Shown piece after piece: positions 1 through 6,379 of a stretch of DNA of 8,517 nucleotides. Under the pieces are notes generated by a model. That model did not search any database. It was not told the DNA's origin and was given only the letters and a program-made list of their open reading frames with translations. The stretch is taken from contig CAUGKJ010000027.1 of NCBI GenBank assembly GCA_959600045.1, positions 1 to 8,517 of the forward strand, written 5' to 3'. Each line of letters starts with the position of its first letter. Position 1 is the stretch's first letter. The stretch comes from an uncultured Haemophilus sp. GTDB lineage: Bacteria > Pseudomonadota > Gammaproteobacteria > Enterobacterales > Pasteurellaceae. The position numbers and the translations under genes are program-made.

Positions 1-226
1 TATTGGAAGGAAGTTTCGCGGTAAAACCTGCATTTGAAACACGAGCGGGCGAGTTTTGGATTTTCACCGCTTGTTCAAGCAACTCATCCACAACCTGTCT
101 TTGAGTAAGAAGTTGTTGATAATTTAATTGAGGCTCAAGCACTTTCACTTCTGCCGTGCTGGCAAAGCTGTTTACTGCAAGAGAGAAAAGCACAGCAAGT
201 AAAGAAACCTTGAAGATTTTTTGCAT
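1..226 (-). CDS. Partial exported protein of unknown function (N-terminal ~75 residues)
   Basis: An open frame runs from an ATG at 226-224 off the left edge, so the C-terminus is missing. A GGAG ribosome binding site (238-235) lies 8 nt before the start. The protein begins MQKIFKVSLLAVLFSLAVNS and continues FASTAEV, a classic Sec signal peptide: a basic start, a hydrophobic core, and probable cleavage after the Ala of SFA at about residue 22. There is no lipobox Cys, so the mature protein should be free in the periplasm or exported further. The visible mature part is short, polar and Gln/Glu-rich (LNYQQLLTQRQVVDELLEQA), probably helical. I do not recognise the family and assign no function. 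It is co-oriented with glpABC but lies beyond the glpC terminator, so it is probably a separate unit or is expressed by readthrough. No convincing promoter is visible between 227 and 256. Confidence 0.75.
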   Translation of the reverse strand, partial: MQKIFKVSLLAVLFSLAVNSFASTAEVKVLEPQLNYQQLLTQRQVVDELLEQAVKIQNSPARVSNAGFTAKLPSN

Positions 227-256
227 AATTGATTCTCCATATTGGATTGAATAACA

Positions 257-294
257 AAAAGAGCGGTCACTTTTTTATCAGTTTCCGCTCTTTT
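257..294 (-). terminator. Rho-independent terminator of glpABC, built from an uptake-sequence-like repeat
   Basis: Arms at 257-266 and 285-294 are perfect 10-bp inverted repeats (AAAAGAGCGG / CCGCTCTTTT) around an 18-nt loop. Read on the minus strand, the second arm ends in a T run (CTCTTTTTGTT). It begins 3 nt after the glpC stop, so it should end the operon. The + strand arm contains AAGAGCGGTCA, one base different from the Haemophilus uptake core AAGTGCGGT. With T runs on both sides it may also work in the other direction. Confidence 0.8.
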
Positions 295-296
295 CA

Positions 297-1574
297 CTAA
301 GCTTGATTCATCGACATACACAATAACGTCAATGGATGGATACAAGTCACGTTAGATGACATATCTATCTGCCATTTACAAGTTTGGCATTCAGAGATCA
401 CGTAATCAAATCCGCCTGCATTGATGTTATCGAATAAGTTCTTACCGATAGATTGGGAAACCTCGTAGTTTTCTTCTTTGAAACCGTATGTTCCTGCGAT
501 ACCACAACATTGTGATGGTAGCATCACCACTTCTAACCCTGGAATTTGTTTTAACACTTCCAAGGTGTATGGCGCCCAACCTGCTTTATCCACGTGGCAT
601 GCAGTGTGATAAGCCACTCGCAATTTCAATGGTTTAAGCGGTAAGGTTTTACCTTCTTTAAAGAGTTGATATAAGAATGGTGTCACCATGTGAATATGCG
701 GACGAACCTTCGCATTGTCGATACCTAAAATATGATGATATTCATCACGTAAATTTAAGGCACAACTCGATGCTTCACTGATCACATCCAAGCCATTTTC
801 ATCCACCATTTTGCTGATGTAATCGGTGTTAAATTGTGCGATTTTTTTCGCTCGTTCTGGGAATTGGTTCACACTTAATGGCAAGCCACAGCATTTTTCT
901 TTTTCCAATAACACCACGCCAATATCCATGGCATTGAACACTTGAATAAATTCTTTACCCAATTGTGGATTATTGTAGTTCACATAACAACCGTGATAAT
1001 ACGCTACTTTGCGTTCGAATTTTTGTTGGCTTTCCACCATTTTTTTCATATACCAGCTGCGGAACGTACCGAAAGAATATTTTGGTAACGTACGATGACG
1101 GCTGATTTTTAGCGCTTTTTCCAACACAAATTTTGTCGCTTTCAAACCCGTGATTGTGTTCACAATTGGGGCTAGTGGCGTGTTAAGTGACCCCATAATA
1201 TCGGTGTTACTTAAAATCGCATCACGTAATTTTTGCACGGCCGGTTTGTGTTGTTGAGCAAGGTATTTGTTTCTTGCGCGAACGATAATGTCACCAATTT
1301 TTACATCTGACGGACACGCAATTTCACAACGTTTACAGTTAGTACAGTATTTCAATGCTTCATCATAAAGCTCAGCTGATTTTAAGCGTAAACGCTCACC
1401 ATCTGGGCCCGATTGTTTCGGACCAGGATAATTTGGATTTTGACGAGAAACCGGACATACTGCCGTACAAGCCGTACATTTAATGCAGCTCTCAAAGCTT
1501 TCATCAAAGGCATGATGATGTTGTGGTGCATTAAGGGATTGTTTTGCATTTTCAATTAATTGTTGAATGTTCAT
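297..1574 (-). CDS. glpC: Anaerobic glycerol-3-phosphate dehydrogenase subunit C (iron-sulfur, quinone-linking)
   Basis: This 425-residue protein is the electron-transfer subunit of the anaerobic G3P dehydrogenase, taking electrons from GlpAB to the menaquinone pool at the inner membrane. Two ferredoxin-type [4Fe-4S] motifs are visible: C30-x2-C33-x2-C36-x3-C40-P and C77-x2-C80-x2-C83-x3-C87-P. Two cysteine-rich CCG domains follow, with CCG at 228-230 and 356-358 and partner cysteines C196, C271, C326, C396 and C399. This is the heterodisulfide-reductase/GlpC-type arrangement. There is no clear transmembrane helix, as expected for a peripheral membrane subunit. It is somewhat longer than E. 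coli GlpC (about 396 residues as I recall). The start is fixed by AAGGAGG at 1585-1579, only 4 nt before the ATG. This SD contains the glpB stop codon, which implies translational coupling. It is the last gene of the operon and a hairpin terminator follows the TAG stop. Confidence 0.95.
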   Translation of the reverse strand: MNIQQLIENAKQSLNAPQHHHAFDESFESCIKCTACTAVCPVSRQNPNYPGPKQSGPDGERLRLKSAELYDEALKYCTNCKRCEIACPSDVKIGDIIVRARNKYLAQQHKPAVQKLRDAILSNTDIMGSLNTPLAPIVNTITGLKATKFVLEKALKISRHRTLPKYSFGTFRSWYMKKMVESQQKFERKVAYYHGCYVNYNNPQLGKEFIQVFNAMDIGVVLLEKEKCCGLPLSVNQFPERAKKIAQFNTDYISKMVDENGLDVISEASSCALNLRDEYHHILGIDNAKVRPHIHMVTPFLYQLFKEGKTLPLKPLKLRVAYHTACHVDKAGWAPYTLEVLKQIPGLEVVMLPSQCCGIAGTYGFKEENYEVSQSIGKNLFDNINAGGFDYVISECQTCKWQIDMSSNVTCIHPLTLLCMSMNQA

Positions 1575-1583
1575 AACGCCTCC

Positions 1584-2873
1584 TTAATGTGTGTTGTGAA
1601 GAATTTCATCAGCAACAGCAAGTGCTGTTACCACGGCCACGCCAGAACCACAACCAAGTTCCAATGCATTGAAACCACCAATCACATTACCCACTGCATA
1701 CAAATTCGTTAAAAATTGACCGCTCTTTTGCACTTGGCACTGCGCATTAATCGCTACACCTGCAGATTGGTATGGCTGTGGATTTGAGAAACGGTGATCA
1801 GTCCAAGTAAAACGATCCGTATCGTTAAAGCCTTCCACACCGATGATGTCAGAATGGAATACGGGTTCGTAGATTTTATCGAATTCAGAGACTAAACCTT
1901 TACTGAAGAAGCTGCCTGACGCTAATACGAAATGCTCTGCCGTGATTTCTTCCTCTTCGTGCAAGCGAGTTTGAATGGCGCGAACTTTGTTACCATGAAA
2001 ATGTGCTTTTAATGCGCTATCACCATTCATCATGAGTCCGCCTAATTTCTCAAAACGATGGCGTAATTGAATACGTTGACGCATACCTAATAAAGAAGGT
2101 GGCAAGGTTGGTAATTCAAATAATGGTAAGCCAGTTGCTTTACGAAGTGACTCCATAAACTCTTGATTTTCTAAGCCGAAACAAGCTGGTAAGAAAATCG
2201 CTTCGGTGCCTTTCGCGGCGTCTTTCATTTCGGCCACAAGATCATCAAATTTCAGTTTATATTCTAAAACTTGTGCAATGTTCACACTGCGGAACTCACG
2301 AGAGTTTGCGCGTAACTGATCTAATTCTGGGATATTTAAAAAGCCGGTTTTCACTTCACAATGCGCAAACTGTGGATTCAGCGTGAGGTTATCAGCCAAC
2401 AATTCTGGTTGGAAATCGTGATAGCCTTCAATACCTAAAACCGCAATTTTTTTATACGGAAATGGTGTTTCACCTTGCACAGTTGGCACGCTATTTGGTG
2501 AAAGCCATGCACCGCGTAAGCTACCTAAACCCGTTACACGAAGATGATTTTCTGCACTTGAGCCAATTAAATCTAAATTCAATGATTCCGCTAATTTTTC
2601 GAAATCTTGCGCTTTCGCTAATACGCGTTCAGCACCCATAATGCTATAAGGGTGTTGTGGTAATTGAGCGGCAAGTGCGGTCAAATTTTCAGAAATATTT
2701 TTAACAAACGCACCATTTGGTAAACGGCTTAATAAATCTAATGAGCCGGATGCAAAATCAATCGCTGCTTGGCCATTATTGATAATGACACAACGTTTGC
2801 CTTGTTCTTGTAGGGCGATGCCGCAAGTTAAACCTGCAAGGCCGCCACCAATAATCACTACATCAAAATTCAT
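1584..2873 (-). CDS. glpB: Anaerobic glycerol-3-phosphate dehydrogenase subunit B (flavoprotein)
   Basis: This 429-residue protein is the flavin-binding partner of GlpA in the soluble catalytic part of the anaerobic G3P dehydrogenase. It begins [18 protein letters not shown], a beta-alpha-beta nucleotide-binding fold with GGGLAG at residues 9-14. The family-typical ASGSLDLLS stretch follows. The C-terminal flavin motif is [20 protein letters not shown]. The family is described as binding FMN non-covalently. I chose the ATG at 2873-2871 over an in-frame ATG 15 codons upstream (2918) because the Rossmann strand starts immediately after it, as in E. coli GlpB, and GGA-containing sequence precedes it. 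With this start the gene overlaps the end of glpA by 11 nt (ATGAATTTTGA), a coupling arrangement. The gene contains a perfect uptake core (2673-2681) and a one-mismatch copy (1719-1727). Confidence 0.95.
   Translation of the reverse strand: MNFDVVIIGGGLAGLTCGIALQEQGKRCVIINNGQAAIDFASGSLDLLSRLPNGAFVKNISENLTALAAQLPQHPYSIMGAERVLAKAQDFEKLAESLNLDLIGSSAENHLRVTGLGSLRGAWLSPNSVPTVQGETPFPYKKIAVLGIEGYHDFQPELLADNLTLNPQFAHCEVKTGFLNIPELDQLRANSREFRSVNIAQVLEYKLKFDDLVAEMKDAAKGTEAIFLPACFGLENQEFMESLRKATGLPLFELPTLPPSLLGMRQRIQLRHRFEKLGGLMMNGDSALKAHFHGNKVRAIQTRLHEEEEITAEHFVLASGSFFSKGLVSEFDKIYEPVFHSDIIGVEGFNDTDRFTWTDHRFSNPQPYQSAGVAINAQCQVQKSGQFLTNLYAVGNVIGGFNALELGCGSGVAVVTALAVADEILHNTH
2673..2681 (+). other. DNA uptake signal sequence (Hin type) inside glpB
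   Basis: Exact AAGTGCGGT core, followed by CAAATTTTC and further A/T-rich bases that match the extended uptake consensus of the Haemophilus influenzae clade. It sits in the coding region of glpB, on the strand opposite to the gene. It marks the host as a naturally competent Pasteurellaceae of the Hin subclade. Confidence 0.85.
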
Positions 2874-4554
2874 TGTTATCCGTCCCTTGCTGTTTGTCAG
2901 TTTCAAGCGGTTGAACATCGTTTAAGCCCAACACACTGCCATACATCCATGAAGTAAATTCCGCTTCACGAATCGCCTCACCCCATGCAATAGGCTCAAT
3001 ACCGCGCCAACGCTCTTCCATGAAAGAGGTTAATTGTGTGGTCGATTGACGAGGTGTTGCCACTTCAAAACGGTTCATTAAGCCCGCCGCACGGCATGCG
3101 CAAAGCTCAGCTTGGCAAGTCCCCATACCCACACGAGTACGGCGACGTAAATCCACTAAGTTATTCACATTTAATTCATCAACGGCATAACGGACTTCAC
3201 CCGCTGTCACGGCTTCACATTCGCATACCATTGAACGATCGAGACGTTCTTTATCTAATAAACGAGTTGCTCGAGAACCATGACGATACACGGCTGAATA
3301 ACGAATTGTACTTGGAAGTGAAATCACTTTCTGATTGGTTTCTGCGCGGCTTTCGGTTGAACCTGGCAATGGACGCTCAGCGGTTGTACAACGTGCTGTT
3401 TTGTTGAGTTTTTTACAAACCAGATCCGTTGCCCATTCAGCCATTAAGCGATAAGTCATTAATTTACCACCAGTGATCGTGATAAAGCCGTCTAAGCCAT
3501 CACGCTCTGCGTGGTCAAGTAACACGATACCGCGACTTACGTTACGACCTGATGGATCATCATCAGACGCCACTAAAGGACGCACACCGGCATAAGCACG
3601 TAATACACGAGTATGACGCAAGCTTGGCGCGAGTTTTTCACCTTCACGGAATAAGATATCTACTTCTTCCGGGGTGACTTCCATGTTATCGATTTGATCG
3701 TAAGGAATACGGCTAGAGGTTGTACCAATAACACAAATGGTATCCCCTGGCACAAGAATGTCCGCATCCGCAGGTTTACGACAACGGTTAATCACCATTT
3801 TGTTGATACGGTGCCCCATGACAAGTAATGCACCTTTTGCCGGGAACATTTTGATTTTGAGATCCGCATATTCTGCGATGCCTTGTCCCCAAATACCACC
3901 CGCATTAACGACTAATGGCGCAAAGAATTTACGATTTACGCGATTTTTGTGATCGTAAACATCCACACCGATTACTTTTCCCCCTTCGCGAATTAAGCTT
4001 TTCACTTCGCAATAAGTGAACATTTTCGCACCATTTTCGGTGGCATCCATCACGTTAGAAGCCGTTAAGCGGAAAGGGTCGATTGAACCATCTGGTACAA
4101 CAACGGCACCCACTAAATCTGGGTTGACTGATGGTTCCATAATTTGGGCTAGTTTAGGATCAATGGCGACAGCTTCAATACCGGATTTGGTACAACTTTC
4201 GATGAAGGTTTTTTGATAATCAAGGGAATCTTCAGGTAAGGTAATAAATAAACCTTCCGTTTCATCCACACAGTGACGAGCGATATTGCGCAGAATTTTA
4301 TTTTCTTTAATACATTCTTCTGCTGATTCTTGATCGTTTACGGCATAACGCGCACCACTATGTAACAAACCATGGTTACGGCCTGTTGCGCCTGTCGCAA
4401 TATCACGACGCTCTAATAAAATACAGTTAATTCCACGCAATGCACAGTCACGAGCAATCCCCGCACCTGTCGCACCGCCACCAATGATAATCACATCCGT
4501 CGAGATAGGTGAAAAATCACCCACATCACGATACATATTAGGCGATAATCCCAT
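2863..4554 (-). CDS. glpA: Anaerobic glycerol-3-phosphate dehydrogenase subunit A (FAD-dependent catalytic subunit)
   Basis: This 563-residue protein oxidises sn-glycerol 3-phosphate to dihydroxyacetone phosphate with FAD, passing electrons on through GlpC. The FAD-binding Rossmann motif is [13 protein letters not shown] (GGGATG at about residues 25-30). The DAO-type core includes [14 protein letters not shown] and the family-conserved [18 protein letters not shown]. Near the C-terminus is a BFD-like [2Fe-2S] domain with C444-E-C446 and, after GMGT, C480 and C485. I chose the ATG at 4554-4552. The frame stays open to an upstream ATG at 4614, but that would add a hydrophobic 20-residue leader (MEFVTVFTFLFINILALGVT) with no Shine-Dalgarno, and it lies about 2 nt upstream of the transcription start predicted here. 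GGGGGT, 6 nt before the chosen ATG, can act as the ribosome site. It is the first gene of the operon, and its end overlaps glpB by 11 nt. Confidence 0.95.
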   Translation of the reverse strand: MGLSPNMYRDVGDFSPISTDVIIIGGGATGAGIARDCALRGINCILLERRDIATGATGRNHGLLHSGARYAVNDQESAEECIKENKILRNIARHCVDETEGLFITLPEDSLDYQKTFIESCTKSGIEAVAIDPKLAQIMEPSVNPDLVGAVVVPDGSIDPFRLTASNVMDATENGAKMFTYCEVKSLIREGGKVIGVDVYDHKNRVNRKFFAPLVVNAGGIWGQGIAEYADLKIKMFPAKGALLVMGHRINKMVINRCRKPADADILVPGDTICVIGTTSSRIPYDQIDNMEVTPEEVDILFREGEKLAPSLRHTRVLRAYAGVRPLVASDDDPSGRNVSRGIVLLDHAERDGLDGFITITGGKLMTYRLMAEWATDLVCKKLNKTARCTTAERPLPGSTESRAETNQKVISLPSTIRYSAVYRHGSRATRLLDKERLDRSMVCECEAVTAGEVRYAVDELNVNNLVDLRRRTRVGMGTCQAELCACRAAGLMNRFEVATPRQSTTQLTSFMEERWRGIEPIAWGEAIREAEFTSWMYGSVLGLNDVQPLETDKQQGTDNNEF

Positions 4555-4618
4555 TGTTACCCCCAAAGCCAAAATATTAATAAAAAGAAACGTAAAAACT
4601 GTTACAAATTCCATGGCT

Positions 4619-4647
4619 ATTGTATGGGAGAGCGGTTAAATTCACAA
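4619..4647 (-). promoter_or_regulatory. Predicted sigma-70 promoter of glpABC
   Basis: On the minus strand a -35-like TTGTGA (4647-4642) is followed, after exactly 17 nt, by a -10-like TACAAT (4624-4619). This predicts transcription from about 4612 and a leader of about 58 nt before the glpA ATG. The centre of the nearer CRP site (4682.5) would then sit near -70.5, a usual class I activation position. This is inference from motif matching; the start has not been mapped. Confidence 0.5.
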
Positions 4648-4674
4648 CATTCTGAGCGAAAAAGAAAGCTGTTT

Positions 4675-4690
4675 TGTGAGATAGATCACA
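4675..4690. promoter_or_regulatory. CRP-cAMP binding site 1 (glpA side)
   Basis: TGTGAGATAGATCACA is a perfect match to the CRP core TGTGA-N6-TCACA. It lies in the divergent glpA/glpT control region and is well placed to activate glpABC (about -70.5 from the predicted start). CRP of Haemophilus recognises the same core as that of E. coli, so this site is a confident call by sequence. Confidence 0.88.
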
Positions 4691-4691
4691 C

Positions 4692-4711
4692 AATTTTCGA
4701 ATTCGCTCATT
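4692..4711. promoter_or_regulatory. Candidate GlpR operator
   Basis: AATTTTCGAATTCGCTCATT is a 20-bp dyad centred on the palindrome CGAATTCG. Its left half fits the E. coli GlpR half-site WATKYTCGWW at all ten positions, and its right half fits at eight. It lies between the two CRP sites, starting 1 nt after the first. A second partial element, TGAGCGAA (4653-4660), is an exact inverted copy of TTCGCTCA (4702-4709) and could be another half-site beside the glpA -35. GlpR would repress in the absence of G3P. No regulator gene is in the window, so the assignment rests on motif and context only. Confidence 0.55.
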
Positions 4712-4726
4712 TGTTAAAAAATATTT

Positions 4727-4742
4727 TGTGAAATGCATCACA
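4727..4742. promoter_or_regulatory. CRP-cAMP binding site 2 (glpT side)
   Basis: TGTGAAATGCATCACA is a second perfect TGTGA-N6-TCACA site. Its centre (4734.5) is 52 bp from that of site 1, about five helical turns, so both CRP dimers would lie on the same face of the DNA. It sits roughly 60 bp upstream of the predicted glpT transcription start, the typical class I activator position. Confidence 0.88.
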
Positions 4743-4759
4743 TTTTTGAATTATTTCTC

Positions 4760-4787
4760 TTTTTAATTTCTATTTTTATTTTATCAT
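4760..4787 (+). promoter_or_regulatory. Predicted CRP-dependent glpT promoter
   Basis: A -10-like TATCAT (4782-4787) is preceded at 16-17 nt spacing only by a T-rich, poor -35 (TTTTAA near 4760-4765). This is the usual look of an activator-dependent promoter. Transcription would begin near 4794-4796, placing CRP site 2 at about -60 and giving a leader of about 50 nt before the glpT ATG. The region is very T-rich, so other -10 choices are possible. Confidence 0.4.
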
Positions 4788-4796
4788 GCACGCTAT

Positions 4797-4809
4797 CCCC
4801 ATCATGGGG
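4797..4809 (+). promoter_or_regulatory. GC-rich inverted repeat at the predicted 5' end of the glpT mRNA
   Basis: CCCCATCATGGGG is a perfect inverted repeat (CCCCAT-C-ATGGGG) inside an otherwise strongly AT-rich stretch. If transcription starts near 4795, the mRNA would begin almost directly with this hairpin (4-bp G-C stem, 5-nt loop, extended by a following G). That could protect the transcript end or serve as a protein-binding operator. No T run follows, so it is not a terminator. Confidence 0.35.
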
Positions 4810-4845
4810 GTGGACTCATAATTAAAATGATTTTGGAGAGAAATT

Positions 4846-6285
4846 ATGTTTGGACCATTTAAACCCGCTCCGCACATTGCGGAACTTCCAGCGGAGAAAA
4901 TTGATTCCACGTATAAACGCTTACGTTGGCAAGTGTTTGCAGGGATCTTCTTTGGTTATGCCGCTTACTATTTTGTACGTGCAAACTTTGACTTGGCACA
5001 ACCTGGTTTAATTCAAGCCGGCTTGTACTCAAAAGCGGAATTAGGTGTTATCGGCTCAGCTGCCGGTCTTGCCTATGGTTTATCTAAGTTCGTAATGGCA
5101 GGGATGTCTGACCGTTCGAACCCTCGTGTATTCTTACCATTTGGTTTATTGCTTTCTGGTCTTTGTATGACCATGATGGGTTTATTCCCATGGGCAACTT
5201 CAGGCATTGCCATCATGTGGGTAATGATCTTCTTAAACGGTTGGTTCCAAGGTATGGGTTGGCCTCCATGTGGTCGTACAATGGTACACTGGTGGTCTAA
5301 ATCAGAACGCGGTACTATCGTATCTATCTGGAATACCGCGCACAACATCGGTGGTATGATGCCGGGTGCAATGGTGCTATTAGCAAGTGCCGTCTTCTTC
5401 AGCACTCATGGTGTCGAAGCACAAGCAAAAGATATTTGGCAACAATCCCTCTACTATCCAGGTATTGCGGCAATGATCTGTGCAATTCCAGTTTACTTCG
5501 TGATGCGTGATACTCCACAATCTTGTGGTTTACCATCAATCGAAAAATGGCGTAATGACTACCCAGATGACTATAACGAAAAAACTTACGAAAACGATTT
5601 AAGCACAAAAGAAATCTTCGTAACTTATGTATTGAAAAACAAATTGTTATGGTACATCGCGATTGCTAACGTATTCGTATACTTAATCCGCTACGGCGTA
5701 TTAAAATGGTCTCCGGTTTACTTAAGTGAAGTAAAACACTTCAACATCAAAGGTACCGCATGGGCTTACACAATCTATGAATTAGCAGCAGTTCCAGGTA
5801 CATTATTATGTGGTTGGGTATCAGATAAAGTCTTCAAAGGTAAACGTGGTTTAACCGGTTTCATCTTCATGATCTTAACTACAGCAGCAGTTGTAGCATA
5901 CTGGATGAACCCAGCTACACCAGAAGCTGAGCTTGCAAACTACTCAGCTTGGTATGAAAACCCATATCAATTAACTGACTTCATCTTAATGACCTTAATC
6001 GGTTTCTTAATCTACGGTCCTGTAATGTTAATCGGCTTACACGCTCTTGAGCTTGCACCGAAAAAAGCAGCAGGTACAGCAGCAGGTTTCACCGGTTTAT
6101 TCGGTTACTTAGGCGGTACAGTATCAGCATCAGCTGTTATCGGTTGGGCAGCACAACACTACGGCTGGGACGGCGGTTTCTACGTCATGATCGGTGGTGG
6201 TGTCTTAGCGGTGTTATTACTCTTCATCGTAATGGTTGAAGAAGGTAAACATAAAGCTAAATTAGGCGATACCTACGGTAAATAA
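4846..6285 (+). CDS. glpT: Glycerol-3-phosphate:phosphate antiporter (MFS)
   Basis: This 479-residue inner-membrane protein of the organophosphate:Pi antiporter family imports G3P in exchange for inorganic phosphate. It shows the MFS pattern of two six-helix halves, linked by a hydrophilic central loop at about residues 222-262. The substrate-binding arginines of E. coli GlpT are both in place: R45 (YYFVRANF) and R282 ([13 protein letters not shown], equivalent to R269). The conserved histidine is H166 in WNTAHNIGG (E. coli H165). The family loop motif GMSDRSNPR is at 86-94. The start is supported by GGAGAG (4835-4840), 5 nt upstream. Codon use, especially in the second half, is strongly biased to a few codons (TTA, GGT, GCA), suggesting high expression. 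It is divergent from glpABC, shares its control region, and is followed by its own terminator. Confidence 0.97.
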   Translation: MFGPFKPAPHIAELPAEKIDSTYKRLRWQVFAGIFFGYAAYYFVRANFDLAQPGLIQAGLYSKAELGVIGSAAGLAYGLSKFVMAGMSDRSNPRVFLPFGLLLSGLCMTMMGLFPWATSGIAIMWVMIFLNGWFQGMGWPPCGRTMVHWWSKSERGTIVSIWNTAHNIGGMMPGAMVLLASAVFFSTHGVEAQAKDIWQQSLYYPGIAAMICAIPVYFVMRDTPQSCGLPSIEKWRNDYPDDYNEKTYENDLSTKEIFVTYVLKNKLLWYIAIANVFVYLIRYGVLKWSPVYLSEVKHFNIKGTAWAYTIYELAAVPGTLLCGWVSDKVFKGKRGLTGFIFMILTTAAVVAYWMNPATPEAELANYSAWYENPYQLTDFILMTLIGFLIYGPVMLIGLHALELAPKKAAGTAAGFTGLFGYLGGTVSASAVIGWAAQHYGWDGGFYVMIGGGVLAVLLLFIVMVEEGKHKAKLGDTYGK

Positions 6286-6295
6286 TCTATAAATT

Positions 6296-6328
6296 AAAGG
6301 CGACAGGCGAAGGCTTGCCGCCTTTTTT
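6296..6328 (+). terminator. Rho-independent terminator after glpT
   Basis: Outer arms 6296-6302 (AAAGGCG) and 6319-6325 (CGCCTTT) pair perfectly. Inside, 6304-6308 (CAGGC) pairs with 6313-6317 (GCTTG) with one G-U pair, closing a GAAG tetraloop. The result is a 12-pair stem with one internal mismatch followed by six T. It starts 10 nt after the glpT stop, so glpT can be transcribed alone and the downstream genes should be reached by readthrough or from a separate promoter. Confidence 0.85.
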
Positions 6329-6353
6329 ATTACAAAAAACAACTGAATTTTTA

Positions 6354-6362
6354 ACCGCACTT
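6354..6362 (-). other. DNA uptake signal sequence (Hin type) upstream of the propeller-like gene
   Basis: The minus strand reads AAGTGCGGT followed by TAAAAATTCAG and a T run, an exact core with a good extended match to the Haemophilus influenzae uptake consensus. It lies in the short gap between the glpT terminator and the ribosome site of the next gene, where a promoter for that gene would otherwise be expected. Confidence 0.85.
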
Positions 6363-6379
6363 TAAAAGGAGATAATGTG

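Noticed and set aside
3036..3407. A 123-codon open frame on the + strand inside glpA
   Set aside because: It lies antisense to a confidently identified glpA, shows no recognisable motif, and has no good ribosome site. Long antisense frames are expected opposite biased coding sequence.
4555..4614. A hydrophobic 20-residue leader that could make GlpA a membrane-anchored protein
   Set aside because: No ribosome site precedes the upstream ATG, the predicted transcript starts at about 4612, and GlpA homologues are cytoplasmic or peripheral, beginning near MGLSP.
4741..4765. A possible FNR box (TTGAATTATTTC) for anaerobic control
   Set aside because: Only one half resembles TTGAT-N4-ATCAA. No convincing FNR site is visible in 4555-4845, although anaerobic control would be expected for glpABC.
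5073..5608. Two open frames (110 and 69 codons) on the minus strand inside glpT
   Set aside because: They are antisense shadows of the strongly codon-biased glpT gene, without ribosome sites or protein features.
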